Below, one piece after another: positions 14,914 to 22,019 of a stretch of 37,733 nt of DNA. Position 1 is the first letter of the stretch. Each line of letters opens with the position of its first letter. The position numbers and the translations under genes were made by a program. The stretch is from Actinomycetes bacterium (GTDB taxonomy: Bacteria; Actinomycetota; Acidimicrobiia; Acidimicrobiales; Bog-793), in assembly GCA_021796455.1 (NCBI GenBank), contig JAKACA010000014.1, positions 1 through 37,733 of the forward strand, given 5' to 3'. Below the pieces are notes generated by a model, which saw only the letters and a program-made list of their open reading frames with translations, did no database searches and was not told the DNA's origin.

Positions 14914-15666
14914 GTGGGGCCAGTGGTTCACGCCGAGCCCGTAATGGGAACGGTCGTGTCGTTCCATCTCCACGACGACGACCGCTCCGATGATGAGCTT
15001 TCTAGCGTGGTCGAGCGCGCTTGTGTAAGGCTTCACCAGCTGGATGCCATGTTCAGCACCTGGCAGCGAGACAGCCCCATAAGCCTTCTCCGGGCCGGGC
15101 TCATCGGCGATGATTGCCTGCCCGATGAGGTCTGCGAGGTGCTGGAGCTTTGCCGGGAGGCGAGGCGGCTGTCGCGGGGCTGGTTCGACCCATGGTCGAT
15201 GCCCGGAGGCGTGGATCCCACGGGTCTCGTCAAGGGCTGGGCGGTCGAGCAGGCACTCGCGGTCCTGCGGCGAGCCGACGTCGGCGCGGCGGTCGTGAAC
15301 GGCGGAGGCGATGTAGCCATGCACGGCGAGCCGCCCGGTGGCGGAGGGTGGCGGGTCGGCATCCAGCACCCATGGCGTCCCGGCGCTCTGGCTTGCGTGA
15401 TTGAGGCGAAGCACGCCGTCGCGACCTCGGGGTGCTACGAGCGGGGCGCCCATCTCGTCAATCCGAGAGACGGCCGTCGACCCACCACGACGGCATCGGC
15501 GACGGTTGTCGGGAGCAGTCTGGCCCTCGCGGACGCGCTCGCGACTGCCACTGCCGTCGCCGGAGACGAGGCGCTCGAGCTGATCAGGCCGCTCGAGGGC
15601 TACGAGGCCTACTTGATCCGTGCGGACGGGTCAGAGGAAGCGACATCGGGGATGGTGTTCGTATGA
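14914..15666 (+). CDS. apbE: FAD:protein FMN transferase (ApbE)
   Basis: A 250-residue transferase that moves FMN from FAD onto a Thr/Ser of target proteins, using Mg. Family landmarks: an N-terminal PVMGTVVSFHL, SRGWFDPW, DPTGLVKGWAVEQA (the 'DPSGxxKGxAV' motif), VNGGGDVAMHG, and the C-terminal VATSGCYERG plus SLALADALATATAV. It is somewhat short compared with the usual 300 or more residues and has no obvious signal peptide. The start is uncertain: GTG 14914 or 14923, neither with a strong ribosome site. Its substrate is almost surely the FMN-binding protein encoded just upstream. Confidence 0.93.
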   Translation: MGPVVHAEPVMGTVVSFHLHDDDRSDDELSSVVERACVRLHQLDAMFSTWQRDSPISLLRAGLIGDDCLPDEVCEVLELCREARRLSRGWFDPWSMPGGVDPTGLVKGWAVEQALAVLRRADVGAAVVNGGGDVAMHGEPPGGGGWRVGIQHPWRPGALACVIEAKHAVATSGCYERGAHLVNPRDGRRPTTTASATVVGSSLALADALATATAVAGDEALELIRPLEGYEAYLIRADGSEEATSGMVFV

Positions 15667-15769
15667 GGCGAGACCAGCTCGGCTGCAGGCGTTCCAGATC
15701 CACCAGGCGAAAAGGAGATGTCCCGGGCAGGACCCGGAGTGAGGGTCCCATGGTTTACGGTTGGTGGTA

Positions 15770-16747
15770 GTGAGCAGATCCCAGGTGCACTCCAACTCTG
15801 CCGCCGAAGCACCGCGCCGCCAGCCACCACACCGGCAGCCACCTCGGCGACCACCGGCGGCAAGAACCGCCGCGGCACTGGTGCGGGCGACGCGACCTAG
15901 GCAGTGGGTGAAGAACATCCTCGTGTTCGCCGCACCGGCCGCGTCGGGCGCGCTCGTGCACGAAGGGTCGGTCATGAGGACCGTCGCGGCGTTTTGGATA
16001 TTCGTCGCCGCGTCTGCTTGCACCTATCTGATGAACGACGTGGTGGACCGCGAGAGCGACAAGCTCCATCCCGTGAAGCGTCGCCGGCCCATCGCCTCTG
16101 GCTCCGTGTCACCGCGCTCGGCGGTCGTCATGGCAGCTGTGCTCGGCGCGGCTGCAGTCATCGCGGCTGCAGTCATCGGCGCGGCGCTTGCGGTTATCGT
16201 CGTCGCTTACCTCGCCATCTCCCTCAGCTACTCCTTTGGGCTGAAAAGGGTGCCGCTCATCGAGCTCGCGTGCGTTACGTCGGGCTTCGCGCTCCGGGCG
16301 GTAGCCGGCGGGGCAGCGACACACGTCCCCCTCTCACCGTGGTTTCTCGTCGTGACCTCATTCGGCGCTCTGCTCATCGTCGCCGGCAAGCGGTCCTCCG
16401 AGCAGGAGGTGCTCGGAGAGCAGCAGGCGACCCATCGCGCGTCGCTTGCGTCCTACCCCTCCGGGTTTCTTCGAAGCGTGCGGATTCTCGCGATGTCTGT
16501 CACTGTCACCACCTACTGCTTGTGGGCCTTCGAGCGCGCCGCCGGTTTGCGGCCCGGTGATCACGCGGGGGACCTCAAGTGGTTCGAGCTTTCCATTATC
16601 CCCTTCGTGTTGGCAGTATTGGCGGTCGAGCTTGCGATCAGCCGTGGCCGAGGCGGAGAGCCTGAAGATCTCGCGCTCGGAGACCACTTGCTCCAGCTGC
16701 TGGGCATTGCCTGGATCGTGCTCCTGCTCTGCGGTATCTACGCGTGA
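15770..16747 (+). CDS. ubiA: Decaprenyl-phosphate phosphoribosyltransferase (UbiA superfamily, DPPR synthase)
   Basis: A polytopic membrane enzyme of about 325 residues that transfers phosphoribose from PRPP to decaprenyl phosphate, the first committed step to DPA. After a basic, proline-rich N-terminus comes RATRPRQWVKNILVFAAP, which is distinctive of the DPPR-synthase branch (Rv3806c), and the Mg-pyrophosphate site NDVVDRESDKLHPVKRRRPI (NDxxDxxxD). The second conserved loop is SYSFGLKRVPLIELACVTS. Eight or nine hydrophobic segments follow. The start is uncertain (15761, 15770 or later) because no ribosome site is clear. The stop overlaps the dprE1 start by 4 bp (GTGA), so the pathway genes are translationally coupled. 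Confidence 0.9.
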   Translation: MSRSQVHSNSAAEAPRRQPPHRQPPRRPPAARTAAALVRATRPRQWVKNILVFAAPAASGALVHEGSVMRTVAAFWIFVAASACTYLMNDVVDRESDKLHPVKRRRPIASGSVSPRSAVVMAAVLGAAAVIAAAVIGAALAVIVVAYLAISLSYSFGLKRVPLIELACVTSGFALRAVAGGAATHVPLSPWFLVVTSFGALLIVAGKRSSEQEVLGEQQATHRASLASYPSGFLRSVRILAMSVTVTTYCLWAFERAAGLRPGDHAGDLKWFELSIIPFVLAVLAVELAISRGRGGEPEDLALGDHLLQLLGIAWIVLLLCGIYA

Positions 16748-18132
16748 GACAGACGTACCGTCGGGAGCTGCTGTCCGGCTGGGGCAGGGCGGCACCGTCG
16801 GTCGCCACGGTGGCGAGACCAAGACATGGCTCCGAGATCGCAGGCTTGATCTCGCCAGGCGCGGCGGTCCCTGGAGCCCGCATCGCGCGGGGACTCGGGC
16901 GCTCCTATGGCGACGCGGCCCAGTGTGCCGGCGGTCTCGTGCTCGACTGCACGCACCTCGACTCAGTCATCGAGCTCGACGAGGGCTCCGGCACACTTAG
17001 GTGCGAGGCGGGCGCATCTTTTGACGCGCTCTTGAAGCTCCTTGTGCCCCGCGGCTACTTCCTGCCCGTAACTCCAGGCACTCGATTTGTCACCGTCGGC
17101 GGCGCCATCGCAAGTGATGTCCACGGCAAGAACCATCACGTCGACGGGTCGCTTGGCGCGCATGTGGATGAGCTTGTTCTCGTCGCCCCGACTGGTTCAA
17201 TCACATGCGGTCCGGGACGGGAAAGCGATGTCTTTGCTGGGACGTGTGGGGGCATGGGTCTCACCGGAGTGATATCTGAGGCAACTATGCGACTCATCCC
17301 GATCGAGAGCTCACGGATGCTGGTAGACACCGAGCGAGCCGAGGACCTCGACTCCTGCATGGCACTTCTGTCCGAAGAGCGCGAGCGGTTCCGCTACTCG
17401 GTGGCGTGGCTCGATGCACTTGCGTCAGGCCGGAGATTGGGAAGGGCTGTGGTGACGCGGGGGGACCACGCGAGAGTGGCGGACCTGCCTAGCCGAGAAC
17501 AGCGGGACCCACTGGCCTACGGTCCACGCGCACCGATCGCGGTGCCGATGGCGCCACCGGTCTCGTTGCTTAACCACCCGTCGATAAGCGCCTTCAACGA
17601 GATGTGGTTTCGGAAGTCTCCGCGCCGCCGGACGGGTCACCTAGAGCAGATTCCTGGCTTCTTCCATCCCCTTGACGGCCTCGGAGGCTGGAACCTTCTC
17701 TACGGTCCAAGGGGCTTCACCCAATACCAGTTTGTCGTACCCTTCGGCGCCGAGTCGGTCGTGAAGACGGTGCTCGAACGCCTGAGCAAAGCGCGAGTTG
17801 CGTCTTTTCTTGCGGTCCTGAAGTGTTTCGGCCCACAGGGCTCCGGCTACCTCTCGTTTCCTTCTGAGGGCTGGACGCTTGCGCTCGACATCCCGCTCGG
17901 CTCGAGGGACCTCGTAGCGCTTCTCGACTCTCTCGACCTGATCGTCGCCGAAGCTGGTGGCCGCATCTATCTCTCGAAGGACAGCCGTCTGCGGCCCGAG
18001 CTCCTAAAGGTCATGTATCCGCGCCTGAGCGAGTGGGCGGCCCTTCGGGATCGCCTCGATCCGGCAGGGCTGCTCAGCTCTGACCTGTCTCGCAGGCTCG
18101 GCCTGTGCGGATCGGACAAGGCAGCGGCATGA
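16744..18132 (+). CDS. dprE1: Decaprenylphosphoryl-beta-D-ribose 2'-oxidase (DprE1)
   Basis: A 462-residue FAD enzyme that oxidises the ribose C2' of DPR to the keto intermediate. The FAD-binding half has ARGLGRSYGDAAQ, TPGTRFVTVGGAIASDVHGK followed by NHH, and GGMGLTG; the C-terminal substrate half has SFPSEGWTLALDIP and IYLSKDSR (Lys412, equivalent to the essential Lys418 of M. tuberculosis). The position of Cys387 in M. tuberculosis DprE1, the covalent target of benzothiazinones, is Ala380 here (codon gcg, 17881-17883). GTG 16744 overlaps the ubiA stop; the TGA overlaps the dprE2 ATG. It makes the epimerase complex with DprE2. Confidence 0.94.
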   Translation: MRQTYRRELLSGWGRAAPSVATVARPRHGSEIAGLISPGAAVPGARIARGLGRSYGDAAQCAGGLVLDCTHLDSVIELDEGSGTLRCEAGASFDALLKLLVPRGYFLPVTPGTRFVTVGGAIASDVHGKNHHVDGSLGAHVDELVLVAPTGSITCGPGRESDVFAGTCGGMGLTGVISEATMRLIPIESSRMLVDTERAEDLDSCMALLSEERERFRYSVAWLDALASGRRLGRAVVTRGDHARVADLPSREQRDPLAYGPRAPIAVPMAPPVSLLNHPSISAFNEMWFRKSPRRRTGHLEQIPGFFHPLDGLGGWNLLYGPRGFTQYQFVVPFGAESVVKTVLERLSKARVASFLAVLKCFGPQGSGYLSFPSEGWTLALDIPLGSRDLVALLDSLDLIVAEAGGRIYLSKDSRLRPELLKVMYPRLSEWAALRDRLDPAGLLSSDLSRRLGLCGSDKAAA

Positions 18133-18890
18133 TCGACGCCACCGGCATGCCACAGTCGGCCGTCGTCATCGGCGGCGGGTCCGATATAGCCCGGGAGACC
18201 CTGAGGCTGCTGGCTTCCCGCAGGCTGAAAAGTGTGCTTCTCGCGGGACGAGACCAGCACAGGCTCGAGGGAGTGGCGGCCGAGCTGGCGGCTCTCGGCG
18301 TCACGACGACCGCGACCACCTATCTCGACGTGACCCGAATCGGCGACCTCGAGAAGTTCGCCGACGACGCCGCGGCTCTCCTCGGCCGGATCGATCTCGT
18401 CCTTGTGGCCGCGGGGGATCTTGGGACCGCCGAGCTCGGCGAGCTGGACGCCCCCAGGTCAGCGGCGATGCTCGAGGCCAACTTTGTCGGGCCGGCGGCC
18501 GCGACCGTGGCGCTGGCCCGTGTGCTTCGCATACAGGGGGCGGGCAGGATAGTGATCCTCTCCTCGGTCGCTGGAGTACGCGTCCGCAGGGCCAACTTCG
18601 TCTACGGCTCGGCTAAGGCGGGTCTCGACGGCTTTGGCCTCGGCCTCGCCGACGCGCTCGAGGGGTCGGGCGTCGAAGTGATGGTGGTCCGCCCCGGTTT
18701 CGTGAGAACCAGGATGACAGCTGGACTTGACCCGGCACCGCTTGCCGTCGACGCACCAGAGGTGGCAGAGGCGATCGTGCGCGGCCTCGAGACCGGCGCC
18801 ACGGTGGTGTGGGTGCCAGCGGCGCTGAGGGCCGTCTTTGCGGTGATGCGCCTGCTGCCGCGCTCGCTGTGGAGGCGGATTCCCGGCTGA
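18129..18890 (+). CDS. dprE2: Decaprenylphosphoryl-2-keto-ribose reductase (DprE2), SDR family
   Basis: A 253-residue short-chain dehydrogenase that reduces the keto intermediate with NADH to give decaprenylphosphoryl-arabinose. The nucleotide fold has VVIGGGSDIARETLRLLASR, the middle has the NxxG-like LVAAGDLG, and the active site is ILSSVAGVRVRRANFVYGSA with Ser, Tyr and the following Lys (YGSAK). Substrate loop: VRPGFVRTRMT. The start ATG 18129 overlaps the dprE1 stop (ATGA), and an upstream in-frame GTG (18105) lies inside dprE1. With ubiA and dprE1 it completes the route from PRPP and polyprenyl phosphate to DPA. Confidence 0.93.
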   Translation: MIDATGMPQSAVVIGGGSDIARETLRLLASRRLKSVLLAGRDQHRLEGVAAELAALGVTTTATTYLDVTRIGDLEKFADDAAALLGRIDLVLVAAGDLGTAELGELDAPRSAAMLEANFVGPAAATVALARVLRIQGAGRIVILSSVAGVRVRRANFVYGSAKAGLDGFGLGLADALEGSGVEVMVVRPGFVRTRMTAGLDPAPLAVDAPEVAEAIVRGLETGATVVWVPAALRAVFAVMRLLPRSLWRRIPG

Positions 18891-19051
18891 TCCCATCCGG
18901 CCGGCTCTGCGCGATAGAAAGGGAGGGGCTATCAGCTGCTCCCCGCGATCAGCGCCGCGTTACCGCTGAGCTGGAGATCAGGAAGAATTTCGTTCAGATT
19001 CGGACAAGATGACACCAATGTGGCCTCTCCGTCAGGCAATATCTCAACCAA

Positions 19052-20599
19052 ATGCGTGTTAACCATTCGTCGGCCGACCGAGCCGATCCCGAGACCCTTG
19101 TCGGTCGTGGTGGCTCGCGCCCTTTGCACAATGAGCGCCTGGGCACCGGAGCGAGGGCGCCGAGACGCGCAGCGCGCATCCCGGGGCCCGAGCGACCCCG
19201 AAGTGCCGCCGAGGTGCTACAAGCAGTCCGATCCCGCCGCAGGGGCGCGTCGCGAGCTGTCGGTGCCTCTCCCCGCAAGCGGACAGCCACATCCCAGAGA
19301 TCGCCGTTTGCAGGGCTGCACCGACCCTCGTGGGGCAGTCACAGAGCCTATGTAGTCGCCCGTCGCGCCCGTCGCCGCGAACGGCTGCGGGCCAGGCGGA
19401 CGTGGCAAGGACGGCATCCGAAGACGAGCGTGGCAATCGGACTGCTGGTGTTGATGACACCGATCTGGGTGTCTCTGGGATCTGCGCTCACGAACCCCGC
19501 CCTCGGATTCGGCATCGGGGCCCGCGGGGCCGAGTGGGTGCGCGACCATGGCGGCGGTTCGATCGTGACCACGATAGAGAACTGGTGGTACTCTCTGCAT
19601 CCCCCGCCTGTCGGAGGTCGTCCCTCGGCGAGCAACCTCCCGGGCTCGGGCACTGCAGCCAGCGTGTCGCCCAAGGGTGCGGCTGGTGGCAAGAGCGCCA
19701 AGAGTCGCAAGGCGTCGTCCTTCTACCTGCCCAAGCCGGCGCCTCTGGTGCCCTTCGCGAGCCCGGCGCTAGCTGGCGAGGGAAAGTGGGTTCCTGCCGG
19801 TCGTCTCGTCGACGGGGTGCCGGCCGTGTACACGACCTTCATGCGCCCCGACGCCGTCCACACAAGCGTCGTGGACGGCGTCGCGTGGATGGACATGCGC
19901 CTCCTCAGAGCGACTCTTTATTCCGGGAGCTACATCCCCGGCGGCGGACCCTACAAGTACACCGCGCCGATCCAACCGAGCGCTGCCCGGACCCTTGTCG
20001 CCGCGTTCAACGCCGGGTTCAGGGTCCAGAACTCCAATGGTGGCTACTTCACCCAGGGAAAGATGGTTCTACCCCTTCGAACCGGGGCGGCGTCGTTTGT
20101 GATCTACAAGAACGGCACGGCGAACATCGGCGCGTGGGGCACGAACGTGAACATGACTCCCGACGTCGTGTCCGTCCGCCAGAATCTCGACCTGATCGTG
20201 AACAACGGCAAACCCGTTCCCGGCCTCAACGACAGCTACTCGACGAAGTGGGGCGCCGTACTAGGTAACAGCATCTATGTCTCTCGCTCAGGGATCGGCA
20301 TCACGAAGAACGGAGCTCTCGTCTATGTCGGCGGCCCGTTCCTCGACATCACCGACCTTGCCAATCTCCTCACGCGAGCGGGCGCCGTGAGAGCCATGGA
20401 GCTCGATATCAACAGCGACTGGGTCAATTACGCTACTTTCGACCCCTCCACCCCGAACGGCCTCGCGAATACGGCCAACGGCACCGACCTGCTGCCCTAC
20501 GCTGACATGTACGGCCCTCCGAGCCGTTACTTCGTCACCTGGTGGGCCCGTGACTTCTTCACGATGTCGGCCCGCTCGGGGCTCGTCAAGCATCCTTGA
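19052..20599 (+). CDS. Phosphodiester glycosidase family protein (NAGPA domain), membrane-anchored
   Basis: An open frame of up to 515 residues. The first about 125 residues are Arg- and Pro-rich with no homology signal, so the true start may be later than ATG 19052. A membrane anchor follows (about 128-150, VAIGLLVLMTPIWVSLGSAL), then a linker and a C-terminal NAGPA (DUF2233) domain: VDGVAWMDMRLLRATL, VAAFNAGFRVQNSNGGYFTQ, IYKNGTANIGAWGT, NLDLIVNNGKPV and AVRAMELDINSDW. The FNAGF and (M)ELD segments are the family's conserved active-site pieces. Members hydrolyse sugar-1-phosphodiesters; the natural substrate is unknown here. It follows the DPA genes after a 161-bp gap and would act outside the membrane, perhaps on envelope glycans. 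Confidence 0.8.
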   Translation: MRVNHSSADRADPETLVGRGGSRPLHNERLGTGARAPRRAARIPGPERPRSAAEVLQAVRSRRRGASRAVGASPRKRTATSQRSPFAGLHRPSWGSHRAYVVARRARRRERLRARRTWQGRHPKTSVAIGLLVLMTPIWVSLGSALTNPALGFGIGARGAEWVRDHGGGSIVTTIENWWYSLHPPPVGGRPSASNLPGSGTAASVSPKGAAGGKSAKSRKASSFYLPKPAPLVPFASPALAGEGKWVPAGRLVDGVPAVYTTFMRPDAVHTSVVDGVAWMDMRLLRATLYSGSYIPGGGPYKYTAPIQPSAARTLVAAFNAGFRVQNSNGGYFTQGKMVLPLRTGAASFVIYKNGTANIGAWGTNVNMTPDVVSVRQNLDLIVNNGKPVPGLNDSYSTKWGAVLGNSIYVSRSGIGITKNGALVYVGGPFLDITDLANLLTRAGAVRAMELDINSDWVNYATFDPSTPNGLANTANGTDLLPYADMYGPPSRYFVTWWARDFFTMSARSGLVKHP

Positions 20600-20673
20600 T
20601 CCTTCGGAGGCTCTCGACCAGCTCGGCGACGCCCCAAGCCGGACCGGTGGGTCGCGCGGCGCGGCAACGTGAC

Positions 20674-21105
20674 ATGAGCACACGGATCCAACTGTCTGCG
20701 ACCGTCGCCGCCTCCGCGGCAGCCGTGTTCGCTCGTGTCACCGACTACTCGAACGTGCCTGCGTTCATCGAGGGGCTGCAGCTCTTGACGCCCGCTGGAC
20801 TGGCGACGACCGGGACGGGCGCTCTCTTCGACGCCGTGATGAAGATCGGGCCCTCGACATTTCACTCCAAGGTGGAGATCACCGAGTACGAGCCGGACCG
20901 CCGCGTCACCTGGGCCGCGTCCGGAGGACAGGCTCAGGCTGTGACCTTCGATCTCGATCCGATCCCGAGCGGTACGAGGGTTGTCGTCGAGGTCCGCTAC
21001 GAGCGCCCGGGCGGGCTCGCGGGATCACTTCTCGCCCCTGCAATCGAGCAGACCGTACGCGTCCGAGCACGAGGTGCCCTCAGGAGGCTCGAGCAGCAGC
21101 TCTAG
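20674..21105 (+). CDS. SRPBCC-family protein (polyketide cyclase/dehydrase type)
   Basis: A 143-residue protein with the START/SRPBCC pattern: IQLSATVAASAAAVFARVTD (strand, then helix after 'a-x-a-x-x-v-(f/w)'), the SNVPAFIEGL loop, FHSKVEITEYEPDRRVTWAA and a long C-terminal helix (LLAPAIEQTVRVRARGALRR). This fold binds hydrophobic ligands; the ligand is not predictable. ATG 20674 is the likely start; the open frame extends upstream but holds no homology. It is convergent with the metallopeptidase gene, and both TAG stops share the 4-bp palindrome CTAG at 21102-21105. Confidence 0.82.
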   Translation: MSTRIQLSATVAASAAAVFARVTDYSNVPAFIEGLQLLTPAGLATTGTGALFDAVMKIGPSTFHSKVEITEYEPDRRVTWAASGGQAQAVTFDLDPIPSGTRVVVEVRYERPGGLAGSLLAPAIEQTVRVRARGALRRLEQQL

Positions 21106-21749
21106 TAGGCACGGCTGGTCGCTTCGAGGCAGCCGTCGTCACCGTCTTGCTCATCTCCGAGGGACCCTGGTCGTGCCGACATGCCGAGCGAGTAGCCGAG
21201 CAGGTAGGCATCGGCTTCGGCAAGGCGCGGGTATCGAGCCGCCAGCGCATGGAAACGAGGCGAGTGGGAGGCCTCCAGCAGGTGGGCAAGCTCGTGCACG
21301 AGGACGGAGTCGAGCACCCATGCCGGGACGATCTGGAGACGGCTGGAGATCCTGATCTCGCCGGTCGAGGGTGTGCAGGATCCCCACCGTCGGTGCTGGT
21401 TCGACGACCATCTGACTGATCGCGGCCTCACGCCGTCGAGGTAACGGTCGCCGAGGCAGGCCGCCCGGGCCCCGAGCGCTTCATCCGAGACTGCCGAGCG
21501 TGGTACGCGGCGCAGGAGCTTGCCGACGAGGCGGTCGGCGAGCTCCTGCTGCTGGGAAGCCGACAGCCGGCCGGGGACGAGGACGACGATCCGACCTGTC
21601 TCGTAGAAGGCCGTGGCTGTCTTGCGCCTTCGGGAGCTAGGTCGGATCTCGACTTGGGGGCGAGAGCCTGGTTCGGGCGCGGATCGGTCTGGTCGGACGC
21701 TCGGAGTCACTGAAGTGGGGAGTGTCGAGGAGGATTGATGCTCGGCCAT
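21102..21749 (-). CDS. YgjP/SprT-like zinc metallopeptidase-fold protein (M48-like)
   Basis: A 215-residue protein. The C-terminal part holds VHELAHLLEASHSPRFHALA: a zincin HExxH (His152, Glu153, His156) with a downstream His162. RRWGSCTPSTGEIRISSRLQ is the conserved 'RWGSCxxxGxIxxxxxL' block of YgjP-type proteins. The N-terminal about 40 residues are low-complexity. I chose ATG 21749, 8 nt after GGGAGG; an upstream open frame to 22004 is unsupported. Function in cells is poorly known for the family; protein quality control or cell-wall roles have been guessed elsewhere. Confidence 0.85.
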   Translation of the reverse strand: MAEHQSSSTLPTSVTPSVRPDRSAPEPGSRPQVEIRPSSRRRKTATAFYETGRIVVLVPGRLSASQQQELADRLVGKLLRRVPRSAVSDEALGARAACLGDRYLDGVRPRSVRWSSNQHRRWGSCTPSTGEIRISSRLQIVPAWVLDSVLVHELAHLLEASHSPRFHALAARYPRLAEADAYLLGYSLGMSARPGSLGDEQDGDDGCLEATSRAY

Positions 21750-21939
21750 TTTGGTGTCCTCCCGGGTTATCGTCATCTGTGGGCCGTCGGAAAAACTAGC
21801 GAGTTGGTGTGTCAGTCCCCCTGCATGCAAAGACCTCTTGCACGATCGAGGTGACGATCTGGCGCAGATCCTGCCGGCAGGCGCTGACCACGAGACCCTC
21901 CGGTGTCGGCTATCATGAGTCGTGCCGGAGAAAAGCGCT

Positions 21940-21958
21940 CTGGCGCACGCTGCGCCAG
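21940..21958 (+). promoter_or_regulatory. Perfect hairpin in the helicase leader
   Basis: CTGGCGCA (21940-21947) and TGCGCCAG (21951-21958) form an 8-bp stem with a CGC loop, 61 bp before the helicase start. TATCAT at 21911-21916 could be a -10 element but has no convincing -35. A structured leader would suit a cold-regulated RNA helicase; this is inference. Confidence 0.35.
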
Positions 21959-22019
21959 CGGCGGGGCCTGATTCGGACTTCCATCTCGAGTTGGCCTTCA
22001 TCAACTCGTCTGGAGTCTT

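Noticed and set aside
15718-15900. Short plus-strand open frame with GGAG directly before its ATG
   Set aside because: The GGAG abuts the ATG with no spacer, and the frame overlaps the start of the DPPR synthase gene without homology.
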